Shown here piece by piece: positions 6,886 through 15,130 of a stretch of 64,000 nucleotides of DNA. The DNA lies in contig NZ_AZFT01000053.1 in NCBI RefSeq assembly GCF_001434405.1, positions 124,001 to 188,000 on the forward strand, read 5' to 3'. Every line of letters starts with the position of its first letter. Within the stretch, counting starts at the first letter, position 1. Made by a program: the position numbers and the translations under genes. The DNA comes from Ligilactobacillus apodemi DSM 16634 = JCM 16172 (lineage in GTDB: Bacteria; Bacillota; Bacilli; Lactobacillales; Lactobacillaceae). The notes under the pieces are model-generated. The model was not told where the DNA came from, made no database searches, and saw only the letters and a program-made list of their open reading frames with translations.

Positions 6886-7743
6886 TTAGATAATAGGATG
6901 TGAGTTTAGGTGGGTCAATATGGGGGCTAACGTATCTTGATATTGCTTTTTAAAAATTAAATAGTATGTCACAATACTATCTTTTTCTTCAAGCGGTAAA
7001 AGGACCTTATTGTCAGGTGATGTAAGTAATTTTTGCATCACGTTAGAAGTGAAATGTGGAAAGTTACCTGTATCAGCAACTTTGGTGAAAACTTCAAAAT
7101 TATCCATGATTAAAAAATTTGCGCTTGGAAGCCGAAAGCGACAAACGTTCATCCAAAAGCCAATATTTTTGAATAAAAGGATATTTTCGGTGGCGATGTC
7201 TTGAAAAGTTATGTTTTTCTTAGTAGCCAGTAAGTGAGTGGGATCAACGCTTAGATATAATTGCTCTTGAAATAAGCGAATGGTGGCTAGCTTAGGATTT
7301 TTGGGTGTAGTAGTTGAAATAATAAACTCGACCTTATCTTCTAGTAAGCTACTAAAAAGAAGGTCGTTGTCATCAATGAGTTGTGTTTTGACCTTTTTAG
7401 TGGATAACTGTTGTAAAATTGAATCTAGTAAAAAAACAGGTGTTGGTGAGATGCTTGCGTAATGTAATTCATGTTGGCTTACTTCAGCTAAACGGATTTG
7501 TTGGATCATATTTCTTTCAAAGTCAAGTAACTCATGCGCGTACTTGACTAATAACTGACCGTTTTCATTTAAAATGATCCGATTCTTAGTTCGCGTAAAG
7601 AGAGGAACTCCAATGAGATCTTCTAATCTCTTCATGGACAAACTAAGTGAAGGTTGAGACATATGAATAAATTGAGCTGCTTTTGAGAGAGTTCCAAACT
7701 TTTCGAAAGCCAATAATTGTTCTAGTAAATAAGATTCAATCAT
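6886..7743 (-). CDS. LysR family transcriptional regulator
   Basis: A 285-residue protein from the ATG at 7741-7743, which has an AAAGGAAC site 9 bp upstream. A longer frame to 7782 lacks such a site. The N-terminal helix-turn-helix is about residues 10-60 (FGTLSKAAQFIHMSQPSLSL), followed by the effector-binding domain. The effector is unknown. LysR genes usually control a divergent neighbour; here that is the small membrane protein at 7937, with about 190 bp between the starts. Confidence 0.9.
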   Translation of the reverse strand: MIESYLLEQLLAFEKFGTLSKAAQFIHMSQPSLSLSMKRLEDLIGVPLFTRTKNRIILNENGQLLVKYAHELLDFERNMIQQIRLAEVSQHELHYASISPTPVFLLDSILQQLSTKKVKTQLIDDNDLLFSSLLEDKVEFIISTTTPKNPKLATIRLFQEQLYLSVDPTHLLATKKNITFQDIATENILLFKNIGFWMNVCRFRLPSANFLIMDNFEVFTKVADTGNFPHFTSNVMQKLLTSPDNKVLLPLEEKDSIVTYYLIFKKQYQDTLAPILTHLNSHPII

Positions 7744-7876
7744 ATTAATATAGTTCCTTTCATAATTATCAGTGCTGATCATTTTACGTTAACCAAATTA
7801 TATTGTGCTTGGTAGAAAATAGACAATTATAAGAAACTTGAATTAGTACGGAAATGTTGTGTAAAAGACAAAGAAG

Positions 7877-7905
7877 TTGTATTTACTTAACATATCCTGT
7901 ATATT
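7877..7905 (+). promoter_or_regulatory. Promoter of the small membrane protein
   Basis: -35 TTGTAT (7877-7882) and -10 TATATT (7900-7905) with 17-bp spacing, about 30 bp before the ribosome binding site. Confidence 0.6.
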
Positions 7906-7936
7906 TTAGATAAAAGAAAGAAAAGGAGGTGCTGAG

Positions 7937-8203
7937 ATGAGCATGTTATTTATCGTTTTACACGTACTCTTTGGTTTAGGTTCATTTGCAGGTTCATTGA
8001 TGTTAGCTATTGGATTCAAAGACAAATTCAACGAACTTAACACACTACAAAAATCAGGTATCTTATTGACGATCATTAGTTTATTTGCAACGATCGCAAT
8101 TACGATGGTTGCTAAGGGTAACATGATTGCAGCTATTATTTTTGTCGCATTAGGTGCCGTAGCTTGTGGTTACTTGGCTTTTGCTAAGACAAAAGAGGCG
8201 TAG
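7937..8203 (+). CDS. Small three-span membrane protein, function unknown
   Basis: An 88-residue protein made almost entirely of three hydrophobic segments (about 4-26, 41-60 and 63-82), joined by a short charged loop (FKDKFNELNTLQKS). The ribosome binding site AAGGAGGTG is near-perfect, suggesting high translation. It has its own promoter and terminator, so it is a single-gene unit between a divergent LysR gene and the large ncRNA. I do not recognise a family. Confidence 0.75.
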   Translation: MSMLFIVLHVLFGLGSFAGSLMLAIGFKDKFNELNTLQKSGILLTIISLFATIAITMVAKGNMIAAIIFVALGAVACGYLAFAKTKEA

Positions 8204-8225
8204 TTATAATTGAACAGCTGATCTT

Positions 8226-8264
8226 CCCTCTAGCTTGATTTTGATAGCAAGAGGGGTTTTTTGT
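8226..8264 (+). terminator. Terminator after the small membrane protein
   Basis: A 9-position stem (CCTCTAGCT with AGCAAGAGG, one mismatch) is followed by GG and a T run. It ends only about 12 bp before the -35 of the ncRNA promoter. Confidence 0.65.
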
Positions 8265-8275
8265 AAAAAAAACAC

Positions 8276-8303
8276 TTGTCAAAGTGGATAAGATGAGTAT
8301 AAT
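8276..8303 (+). promoter_or_regulatory. Strong promoter of the large ncRNA
   Basis: -35 TTGTCA (8276-8281) and a consensus -10 TATAAT (8298-8303), spacing 16 bp. The predicted start (about 8310) falls at the first base of the long closing helix of the RNA, which supports both calls. Confidence 0.8.
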
Positions 8304-8309
8304 AGGAAT

Positions 8310-8917
8310 ACTAAAGTTCTTTGAAAACAAGATCATATTGAACTTAGTGCAGAGAAGTTGAACACTTCGCTAAGATATTTTGGAGAATAAGTCCTCGTAG
8401 CTTACTAGTTGGGATACTGGCTGGTGACTATCGAAGTAGTGGTGACATTATGGAGTTTTGTAACCGCAAAAGAGGCAAAGAAATATGCAAATGTGGCCCA
8501 GAATTAACGTACTGAACTTTTCTACACGATAATAGACGCTCAGTGAGAAGAAGCCAATATTGCTGATATTTAGGGATGAATACAGTTTCCGTTGGTAATT
8601 TCCAAATAAGTGTGTTGCTGTGAATGTTAGAAATAACAGTATAAGAAAAGAAGTGGGGACATCGCTCAAAACGGCAAATAACATACAAGTCACTATGTAA
8701 TGCTGAATGTTCGGGTTGATGTTGGAAGCTGAGATGCTTGCCACGGTCTAGTAAAGCATAAGGAAGTAGTGAGTCGCTCTTACTGCTCAGCCCTTATGAA
8801 CCGTTGACGGAACAAATTCGCAAGTCACAGGCGTAGAGATAAATACTCCAATATGATTTTGTTTTGAGGGAACTTTAGTCTAAAAGAGCCCTAACTAGTT
8901 GATGGTTAGGGCTCTTT
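8310..8917 (+). ncRNA. Large structured non-coding RNA, ROOL-like
   Basis: A stretch of about 570 nt without credible coding frame on the plus strand lies between a consensus promoter and a strong terminator. Bases 8311-8340 pair with 8849-8878 over 30 positions (26 Watson-Crick, three G-U, one mismatch), closing the whole RNA. Inside are further hairpins. One is at 8343-8374. Another is at 8757-8798, with an outer 7-bp stem CATAAGG/CCTTATG and an inner 9-bp stem 8765-8773/8779-8787. Size, ornate fold and lineage fit ROOL RNAs, one of which is a very abundant RNA in Ligilactobacillus salivarius. GOLLD (longer) and OLE (with a partner membrane gene) fit less well. Class assignment is inference; that this is a structured RNA gene is well supported. 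Confidence 0.82.
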
Positions 8918-8920
8918 TTT
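8886..8920. terminator. Terminator shared by the ncRNA and the convergent DUF1801 gene
   Basis: A perfect 10-bp stem, GAGCCCTAAC (8886-8895) with GTTAGGGCTC (8905-8914), has a T run on the plus strand and an A-rich stretch that becomes a T run on the minus strand. Confidence 0.85.
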
Positions 8921-9308
8921 ATTCACCGATCGTACGTTTATCCCAAAAAGTGGTGACGTCTTTTTTATCATCAAAAGTATAATTGATCATTTCACGTAGC
9001 AGATCATAAGGAATGTCTTTACCGAATTGAATTTGGAAAGTCTTTTTGCCATGTTTGAGTTTTAAGGCTTCGATCTGTGTCAAAAAATGTGCAAAAGTCC
9101 GCATTTCTGGTGCTACCGTAAAATGTTTAGTAGCAACGCTAAAGCCAATGATAAAAGTTCCATGGTGAGTAAACATTGGCTGATTCCACTTGTATTCTAA
9201 GGTAAGGTCGGGAAATTCAGTCAGCATCCATGAAATTAAATCGTGAAAGATGAGCTGATGATCTTGATCATCGATGCGTGCGATATATTCAGTGACTTGT
9301 TGGTCCAT
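8919..9308 (-). CDS. DUF1801 / YdhG-like family protein (iron chaperone-like)
   Basis: A 129-residue protein matching the YdhG/DUF1801 family by its LTLEYKWNQPMF segment, the GFSVATKHFTVAPE strand and the final helix. Some members, such as Bacillus subtilis Fra (YdhG), behave as frataxin-like iron chaperones, but that role is not proven for most of the family. It has no signal peptide. It is a single gene convergent with the ncRNA. Confidence 0.8.
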   Translation of the reverse strand: MDQQVTEYIARIDDQDHQLIFHDLISWMLTEFPDLTLEYKWNQPMFTHHGTFIIGFSVATKHFTVAPEMRTFAHFLTQIEALKLKHGKKTFQIQFGKDIPYDLLREMINYTFDDKKDVTTFWDKRTIGE

Positions 9309-9370
9309 GGGCGTTACCTCGCTTTTTGTATTGTGTACAATTATTATAACATTGAAAAGAGGAAGAAAAA

Positions 9371-9793
9371 ATGATTCGTAAATTTAAAACTGAAGAGCTT
9401 GAGCAAGTAATGCAACTTTGGTTGAGCGCTAATTTACAAGCTCATGATTTTATTGCTGCCGATTATTGGCATAAAAATTACGCTGCGGTCAAGGAGGCTT
9501 TACCACAAGCAGAGCTTTATGTTTACTGCGAAAATGAGCAAGTTTTAGGTTTTATCGGGCTCCAAGACAATTATTTAGCAGGTATCTTTGTTGCACCGGC
9601 GTATCAAGGAAAAGGAATTGGGAAAAAGTTACTTGCACAAGCTAAAAAAGTTAGACAGACTTTGAAATTACATGTTTATCAAAAAAATGTATTGGCGCGT
9701 AAGTTTTATGCGCGCCAAGGTTTTACAGAGATTTCATGGCAAGAAGATGAGAGTACGGGCGAAACTGAATTTCAATTGCGTTGGAACAAATGA
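9371..9793 (+). CDS. GNAT family N-acetyltransferase
   Basis: A 140-residue single-domain acetyltransferase. The acetyl-CoA-binding motif A is visible as VAPAYQGKGIGKKLL (about 76-90), with the Q/RxxGxG/A pattern, and motif B as LARKFYARQGF (about 107-117). It is similar to YjaB-type enzymes. Substrate unknown. The ATG is preceded by GAGGAAG. Confidence 0.9.
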   Translation: MIRKFKTEELEQVMQLWLSANLQAHDFIAADYWHKNYAAVKEALPQAELYVYCENEQVLGFIGLQDNYLAGIFVAPAYQGKGIGKKLLAQAKKVRQTLKLHVYQKNVLARKFYARQGFTEISWQEDESTGETEFQLRWNK

Positions 9794-9815
9794 AAAGCCA
9801 ATTAGGGGAAATAAG

Positions 9816-9980
9816 ATGACACAAGAACAATTTATGCGTTACGTTGAATTAGCTTTAAAAAATCTAGGTCACAATCAAGCAAGTCGTTATAATATCGAAG
9901 GTGAAATCTATCGGGTGATGCAACAATATTCTGAAGCACAGATTACAGAGAAAGTTAAGACAATAAGTTTTAAAAAATAA
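9816..9980 (+). CDS. Small conserved-type protein of unknown function
   Basis: A 54-residue soluble protein, mostly helical by composition. The ATG at 9816 has a GGGGAA site 6 bp upstream. It begins 23 bp after the GNAT gene, so the two probably share a transcript. A longer frame starting at 9672 only reads through the GNAT gene out of frame and is not credible. Function not recognised. Confidence 0.6.
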   Translation: MTQEQFMRYVELALKNLGHNQASRYNIEGEIYRVMQQYSEAQITEKVKTISFKK

Positions 9981-10046
9981 AAGGATTGCATTTAATTTAT
10001 TTTAGGGTAAAATTAAAAATAACTAATTAAGAAAGGATGACGTTTT

Positions 10047-11054
10047 ATGGATCTTATCATTCCAAAAGACTATGATCCAAAGCTCGACGTTAAGAAAACG
10101 CAAGAAGCGATCCGTTATATTCGCGAAACGTTTCAAGATGAATTTGGTAAAGAGCTTGGATTATCTCGTGTTTCAGCACCAATGTATTTAGAAAAGAGTT
10201 CGGGGTTGAATGATAATTTGAATGGGTATGAAACACCGGTCTCATTTACGATGGAGAGTCTTCCAAACGATACCATTGAAGTCGTCCATTCTTTAGCAAA
10301 ATGGAAACGAATGGCGCTAAAACAATATGGTTTTACGATGCATGAAGGTTTATATACCAACATGAATGCGATTAGAAAAGATGAAGAGTTGGATAACTAT
10401 CATTCAAGTTACGTTGACCAATGGGATTGGGAAAAAATCATTGCCAAAGATGAAAGAAATGTTGCGACGCTTGAAGATACAGTACGTCGAATCTTTAAGG
10501 TTATCAAACACATGGAAAATGAAGTTTGGTATAAATATCCTGAAGCGGTCAATAAGTTACCAGATGATATTTTCTTTATCACGACCCAAGAATTAGAAGA
10601 TATGTATCCTAAATTGACACCAGAAGAACGGGAAGACGCAATCTGTAAAGAACACGGCGCTGTCTTTTTAATGCAGATCGGTGGCAAATTAAAGAGTGGG
10701 GTCAAACACGATGGTCGTGCGCCTGACTATGATGATTGGAGTTTAAACGGGGATATCTTATTTTGGTATGAACCGCTTAACTGCCGTTTAGAACTTTCAA
10801 GTATGGGAATCCGGGTCGATGAGGATGCAATGCTTAAGCAATTAGAAGCTGCCGACGCATTGGACCGCAAAGAATTACCTTACCATCAAATGATCTTAAA
10901 GGGCGAGTTACCATATACGATCGGTGGTGGGATCGGCCAATCCCGTTTGTGTATGCTTTTATTAGGTAAAGCTCATGTGGGTGAAGTTCAAGCAAGTATT
11001 TGGCCACAAGAAATGATCGAAGAATGCCGTAAGCACAATATCAACATTCTTTAA
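10047..11054 (+). CDS. asnA: Aspartate-ammonia ligase (asparagine synthetase A)
   Basis: A 335-residue AsnA, full family length. It makes asparagine from aspartate, ammonia and ATP. The class II aminoacyl-tRNA-synthetase-like fold is recognisable by [21 protein letters not shown] near the N-terminus, the [10 protein letters not shown] loop and the C-terminal [14 protein letters not shown] motif 3. The start follows GAAAGGATG. It stands alone, with a terminator just after it. Confidence 0.97.
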   Translation: MDLIIPKDYDPKLDVKKTQEAIRYIRETFQDEFGKELGLSRVSAPMYLEKSSGLNDNLNGYETPVSFTMESLPNDTIEVVHSLAKWKRMALKQYGFTMHEGLYTNMNAIRKDEELDNYHSSYVDQWDWEKIIAKDERNVATLEDTVRRIFKVIKHMENEVWYKYPEAVNKLPDDIFFITTQELEDMYPKLTPEEREDAICKEHGAVFLMQIGGKLKSGVKHDGRAPDYDDWSLNGDILFWYEPLNCRLELSSMGIRVDEDAMLKQLEAADALDRKELPYHQMILKGELPYTIGGGIGQSRLCMLLLGKAHVGEVQASIWPQEMIEECRKHNINIL

Positions 11055-11075
11055 TAATGATAAATAAAGCAGAAA

Positions 11076-11108
11076 AGACCAATGGATTTATCTGTTGGTC
11101 TTTTTTTG
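11076..11108 (+). terminator. Terminator after asnA
   Basis: AGACCAA pairs with TTGGTCT across a 12-nt loop, followed by seven T. Its 3' end nearly touches the ribosome binding site of the nuclease gene. Confidence 0.8.
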
Positions 11109-11119
11109 AGGGGAAAATG

Positions 11120-11944
11120 ATGAAGTTTAAAAAATTACTCACGGGGTTAGTGGCCTCGTTATTATTGGTAAGTGTTACAGCACCATCAGCACTTGCGACT
11201 AGTGCTAATAATGTGCAGGCCCGCACGTATCGCTACTATTCTAGTTCAACTGGTAAACTCAAAAAGAGTACACCAGATCAAGAATTAGCGCGTAGTGTTT
11301 TAAGTGACGATGTCGTAAAACAATTAGGTGGGTCACAAAACATTAAGTGGAACGGTAGTGGAGCGTTTATTATCAATAATAATAAAACAAATTTAAAGGC
11401 AAAAGTTTCCAGTGCGCCTTATGCGACCAATCAAGTTGATAGCTTAAAGCGGCCAACTGTTGCTAATGCTTTGCTAAATCGGACAACTCGGCAATATAAA
11501 AGTCGAACGCAGACTAATAATGGTTCAACTAGTTGGAGACCTCAAGGCTTTAGACAATTAACTAATTTAAGTGGGGCATATAATCATGCTTATGATCGGG
11601 GGCATTTATTAGGCTATGCGTTAGTAGGAAACATTCGTGGCTTTGATGCAAGCGAAAGTAACCCTAAAAACATTGCGACCCAAACTGCTTGGGCTAACCA
11701 AGCTAATGCTAGTTACTCGACTGGACAAAATTATTTTGAAAGTCAAGTTCGTAAGGCATTAGATAAAAATAAGACAGTCCGTTATCGTGTGACCGATCTT
11801 TATAGTGGCAATAATCTAGTTCCATCAGGAGCTCATATTGAAGCTAAGTCAAGTGATGGGACATTAGAGTATAATGTATTTGTACCCAATGTACAAAAGG
11901 GTATCAAGATAAATTATGCCACAGGTCAAGCGACAAAGGAGTAA
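11120..11944 (+). CDS. Secreted DNA/RNA non-specific endonuclease (NucA/EndA type)
   Basis: A 274-residue exported nuclease. The N-terminus is a clear signal peptide: KFKK, a hydrophobic core, then a likely cleavage after ALA at about 26. The catalytic DRGH motif is at 159-162, with H162 as general base. The metal-binding Asn is probably in the following [15 protein letters not shown] segment. A GAGGGG site (11108-11113) fits the ATG at 11120; the ATG one codon earlier is also possible. Such enzymes degrade extracellular nucleic acid for nucleotides or during DNA uptake (EndA in pneumococcus). The MazG-like gene follows after 4 bp. Confidence 0.9.
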   Translation: MKFKKLLTGLVASLLLVSVTAPSALATSANNVQARTYRYYSSSTGKLKKSTPDQELARSVLSDDVVKQLGGSQNIKWNGSGAFIINNNKTNLKAKVSSAPYATNQVDSLKRPTVANALLNRTTRQYKSRTQTNNGSTSWRPQGFRQLTNLSGAYNHAYDRGHLLGYALVGNIRGFDASESNPKNIATQTAWANQANASYSTGQNYFESQVRKALDKNKTVRYRVTDLYSGNNLVPSGAHIEAKSSDGTLEYNVFVPNVQKGIKINYATGQATKE

Positions 11945-11948
11945 TATT

Positions 11949-12260
11949 ATGGACTTAACCGAAGTAACTAAACGTTCTAAGGACATTCGTGAGCTATATC
12001 ATGCTTTAGAAGAAAAATATCATGGTTCACATTGGACGACTGAAGAAGATGCCTTAGCTTTTTTAACTGATGCTGCTTTAGTAGGGCGCTTGGTAATGGA
12101 TAAAGAAGGTCGTTGGCCGAAAACTAGTGACGATAAATTAGCACTAAAGATCGGCGAATCAGTATGGTGGCTAGCGATTTTAGCTGATGAAACAGGGCTC
12201 TCTTTAGACGAATGTGTAAGTTTATTTTTGAAAGAAAAAGAAGCGCAACTACGTAAATAA
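11949..12260 (+). CDS. MazG-like family protein
   Basis: A 103-residue all-helical protein of the MazG-like/dUTPase-like NTP pyrophosphohydrolase group, with ESVWWLAILADETGLSLDEC as the most typical segment (about 75-94). The first metal-binding EExxE motif is not obvious, so catalytic activity is uncertain. The ATG at 11949 is chosen because AAAGGAG overlaps the nuclease stop region and sits 7 bp upstream. Tight spacing makes it an operon with the nuclease. Confidence 0.8.
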   Translation: MDLTEVTKRSKDIRELYHALEEKYHGSHWTTEEDALAFLTDAALVGRLVMDKEGRWPKTSDDKLALKIGESVWWLAILADETGLSLDECVSLFLKEKEAQLRK

Positions 12261-12268
12261 AGTCTTGA

Positions 12269-12309
12269 ATCTCTAAGTTAGGTGAAATTTGCTAACTTAG
12301 GGATTTTTT
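12269..12309 (+). terminator. Terminator after the nuclease/MazG-like operon
   Basis: The stem ATCTCTAAGTTAG with CTAACTTAGGGAT (one G-T pair) is followed by six T. Confidence 0.85.
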
Positions 12310-12381
12310 AGTATCAAAATATTGGTACTCGATACTTTTTTGTGCTTAAATGTAAGGAAAATAAGCAAGGGGGAAAGGGTA

Positions 12382-13476
12382 ATGTATGAGTTAAAAAGGT
12401 TACTTAGTTGGAAAGAACAGTTAGTCAAAGTCGATCTTACAGAATTAGTCTTGGAAAACAACTACTTTTCCCGGGTTAAATATCCAGTCTGTTTGACCGA
12501 TTTCATGCAAGAGGTTCATCGCTTCAGTAATCAATATTCGGAATGGAATTCGATTGAGCCAGCCGATATTTTGAAAGAAAATGGGATCACTGATGCATTG
12601 AATGCAGATTTGAGTTCTGCAAAATTGTCGGTCTTATTAGCTATTTTAGTTGAAAATGTCCAACAAGATCGCTTTTGTAAGGGAATCTTATTGCAGATGT
12701 TGGCTAATGGCTATTTATTACAATTGTTAACGCAGATCGAAAATTGTTACCATAATAGTGATCAAAAATACAAATTTTGTGCGGTTAGTTTCAATGAGTC
12801 TTTCCAAACCTATAGTTATTTGTGTGAAGATGAAACCATTCAAGTTGGTGATCAAGTCATCGTGCCAGTGGGGCCACAAAATGTTGAACTAGAGGCTACG
12901 GTCAAAAAAATAATCTACGCAACCAAAGCAGCGGCTCCATACCCGTTTAATAAGCTCAAAAAGATTATTAAACGAGTCAAAAATAAGTTTGTGCTCACTG
13001 AAAATGAATGTGGGTTAAGTCACTTTCCTTTTCGTAAAATAGATGAGTTACAGACACTTATTGGCGATTTTTGGCTTGAAGCTGACACAAAAAAAGTCTC
13101 CTTTGTTTGCCCGACACTTAAGTTAGAAAATATTGCTGGCCACATGTTTCACGGACATTTTGAAGTAAAAGCTGTAATTAATGATAGTACTTTGAATTGG
13201 CGAAAGACAAAATTGTGTCTGCGGTTGCAACCTCAAGTCGAAGAACTAATAGCGATAATTAAAAGCTTTGGTGGCATGGAAAGTGCGTGGCAAGAATTAA
13301 ATTTGATCTTTGATGATCGTAAGCGTCATTTTGATTATTATTATGATAAAACTAAACGACCAAGTGCCTTAAAGGTTTGGGTAAAAGACTTTCCGCGAGA
13401 CATCCATGCTTGGAAAGTTGATTATTTAGTGACTCGAAATGGTGTTTCGCTTTTGATCGGAGATAAAGAAAATTGA
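12382..13476 (+). CDS. Conserved-type hypothetical protein, two-part architecture
   Basis: A 364-residue soluble protein that I do not recognise by name. The N-terminal ~150 residues are helical. Around 150-215 is a beta-rich module containing YSYLCEDETIQVGDQVIVPVG and then APYPFNKLKKIIKR. This motif, of the form TYxY-D-GDxVxVPxG-PYP-K, occurs in other Firmicutes proteins of unknown role. The rest is a mixed alpha/beta tail. The ATG at 12382 is chosen over an upstream ATG at 12322 because of the GGGGGAAAGGG site. Single gene, convergent with the DUF4828 gene. Confidence 0.6.
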   Translation: MYELKRLLSWKEQLVKVDLTELVLENNYFSRVKYPVCLTDFMQEVHRFSNQYSEWNSIEPADILKENGITDALNADLSSAKLSVLLAILVENVQQDRFCKGILLQMLANGYLLQLLTQIENCYHNSDQKYKFCAVSFNESFQTYSYLCEDETIQVGDQVIVPVGPQNVELEATVKKIIYATKAAAPYPFNKLKKIIKRVKNKFVLTENECGLSHFPFRKIDELQTLIGDFWLEADTKKVSFVCPTLKLENIAGHMFHGHFEVKAVINDSTLNWRKTKLCLRLQPQVEELIAIIKSFGGMESAWQELNLIFDDRKRHFDYYYDKTKRPSALKVWVKDFPRDIHAWKVDYLVTRNGVSLLIGDKEN

Positions 13477-13482
13477 GCAAAT

Positions 13483-13513
13483 AAAAAACCGTCGTCTTAT
13501 GACAAACGGTTAT
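13483..13513. terminator. Terminator between convergent genes
   Basis: AACCGT (13487-13492) pairs with ACGGTT (13506-13511). The A-run at 13483-13488 gives a T run on the minus strand, so it mainly serves the DUF4828 gene. Confidence 0.65.
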
Positions 13514-13884
13514 TAGCGATCTTCACATTTAGGAGTATCAGTCGTAGCATCTTCAACTAATTCATAAACACGGTTATCAGCTTCATCATAAACGCTGATC
13601 GGTTTACCATCAACTGCATCGATTCGCAGATGATAACCATAGCCGTCTAAAAAGACAAGTTCCTTATTTGTCAGACTTTCAACTTGTCCGGCTAATTCAC
13701 GACGATCGATCAGGATACGCAAGTCAGCTGTGATCTTAAGGCAGTGTTTACGGTGACTAAGTTCATCAGTAAATTGCCAGTTACCGGTATAGACCGTTGA
13801 TTGCTCAGCTTTTGGTGATGCTTTTTTCTTGATCACATTACTGAATAAAATTTGGCCTAAGTCAATCAAGCCCTTGCGTTTCAT
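13513..13884 (-). CDS. DUF4828 domain-containing protein
   Basis: A 123-residue protein. After a basic N-terminus (MKRKGLIDLGQ) comes a beta-rich domain, about 45-115, with YTGNWQFTDELSHRKHCLKI and a repeated strand pattern, matching DUF4828 of lactobacilli. The ATG at 13882-13884 has GGAGGG 9 bp upstream. The longer frame to 14103 reads through the promoter region and is rejected. Function unknown. Confidence 0.75.
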   Translation of the reverse strand: MKRKGLIDLGQILFSNVIKKKASPKAEQSTVYTGNWQFTDELSHRKHCLKITADLRILIDRRELAGQVESLTNKELVFLDGYGYHLRIDAVDGKPISVYDEADNRVYELVEDATTDTPKCEDR

Positions 13885-14105
13885 CGCTTCGATCCCTCCA
13901 AGAATTCTTATTGAATATAATATACCACGATTTTTTGTTAAGCAGTAGTAAAATAGGGAGAATATCGCAAAATGAAATATAAAGGAAATTTTGTCATTTA
14001 AACGCAACAAAAATGTTAAAGAATTAAGTTGCTTTGAGCAAAAGAAATGTAAGTCATAAAAGGATGATTTACTATAAGGATAGAAAAGAAAGGAAGGGGT
14101 CACAA

Positions 14106-15119
14106 ATGAAATTAGGTATTATTGGTACAAATTGGATCACAGAGCAGTTTATTTCGGCGGCTGAAGCAACTGGTAAATTTGAATTGACAAGCATTTATTC
14201 CCGAACTAAAGAAAAGGCCCAAGCTTTTGGGCAAAAATTTACCCATGTTTCAGAATGTTTTTCTGATTTAACTGAATTTTTTACAAAAGGTAGTTTTGAA
14301 GTGGTATATATTGCTTCGCCTAATAGTTTACATTTTGAACAAACCCTACAAGCAATTGAAGCAGGTAAGCATATTATTGTGGAAAAGCCAATGTGTTCAA
14401 ATCCGTTTGAAATGAAGCAATTATTAGAGAAATTGCATAAACATCCTGAGATCTATTGCTTTGAAGCCGCCCGTCATTTGCATGAGCCTAATTTTAAGAC
14501 GATAAAAGCTCAGATTAAACAATTGCCAGTTATTCAAGGAGCTAACCTAACATATGAAAAATATTCTTCACGTTATGATCAGTTTTTAGCAGGCGAAGAA
14601 CCAAATGTCTTTTCTTTGAGCTATTCTGGTGGAGCCTTACAAGATCTAGGGGTTTATTTGGTCTATGATGCAATTGCTTGGTTTGGCATCCCACAAAGTT
14701 CGCACTATTATCCTGTCAAGTTGCGCAATGGGATCGACGGTGCGGGCACAGCAATTTTGGAATACCCAGACTTCAACGTTGTCTTGAATATGGGGAAAAC
14801 CGCCAATTCTGAATTGCCTGGTGAAATTTACGGGCTAAAAGAAACGATCAGAATGGATAATGCAGCCGAATTACAAAAAGTTGAATTGGTCGATGCGACT
14901 GGAAATGTTACAATGTTATCAGTGGATCCAGCTCAAAACCCAATGCTTGCAGAAGCAGAAGCATTTGCAGCCGTATTGAGCGAAACTGATTCACTTGAAA
15001 ATAAGCAGTTACAACAAGATTGGTTAGCATATGCAGTCGAAGTAAATAAAGTACTTTACGAATTGCGTCAAAGTGCAGGAATTAAATTTTTGGCAGATGA
15101 ACCATATGTTGACCGGTAA
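14106..15119 (+). CDS. Gfo/Idh/MocA family oxidoreductase
   Basis: A 337-residue NAD(P)-dependent dehydrogenase. The Rossmann motif GIIGTNWI is at 4-11 and the signature EKP at 93-95; the catalytic region is around GGALQDLGVYLVYDA. The substrate is probably a sugar or polyol derivative, but it is not identifiable. The ATG at 14106 follows GGAAGGGG, so the upstream in-frame ATG at 14034 is unlikely. The DEAD-box helicase begins 11 bp after its stop. Confidence 0.9.
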   Translation: MKLGIIGTNWITEQFISAAEATGKFELTSIYSRTKEKAQAFGQKFTHVSECFSDLTEFFTKGSFEVVYIASPNSLHFEQTLQAIEAGKHIIVEKPMCSNPFEMKQLLEKLHKHPEIYCFEAARHLHEPNFKTIKAQIKQLPVIQGANLTYEKYSSRYDQFLAGEEPNVFSLSYSGGALQDLGVYLVYDAIAWFGIPQSSHYYPVKLRNGIDGAGTAILEYPDFNVVLNMGKTANSELPGEIYGLKETIRMDNAAELQKVELVDATGNVTMLSVDPAQNPMLAEAEAFAAVLSETDSLENKQLQQDWLAYAVEVNKVLYELRQSAGIKFLADEPYVDR

Positions 15120-15130
15120 GAAAGGCAATT

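Noticed and set aside
8428-8744. Two minus-strand frames (86 and 98 codons) inside the ncRNA
   Set aside because: They overlap each other, lack ribosome binding sites, and have Cys/His/Phe-rich composition unlike neighbouring proteins; they are antisense shadows of a structured RNA.
8310-8917. OLE or GOLLD RNA identity
   Set aside because: GOLLD is longer and OLE is tied to a partner membrane protein and a different lineage; the small membrane protein at 7937 has its own terminator and no recognised likeness. ROOL fits better, though not proven.
9672-9815. Upstream extension of the small protein at 9816
   Set aside because: It overlaps the GNAT gene out of frame; the ATG at 9816 has the ribosome binding site.
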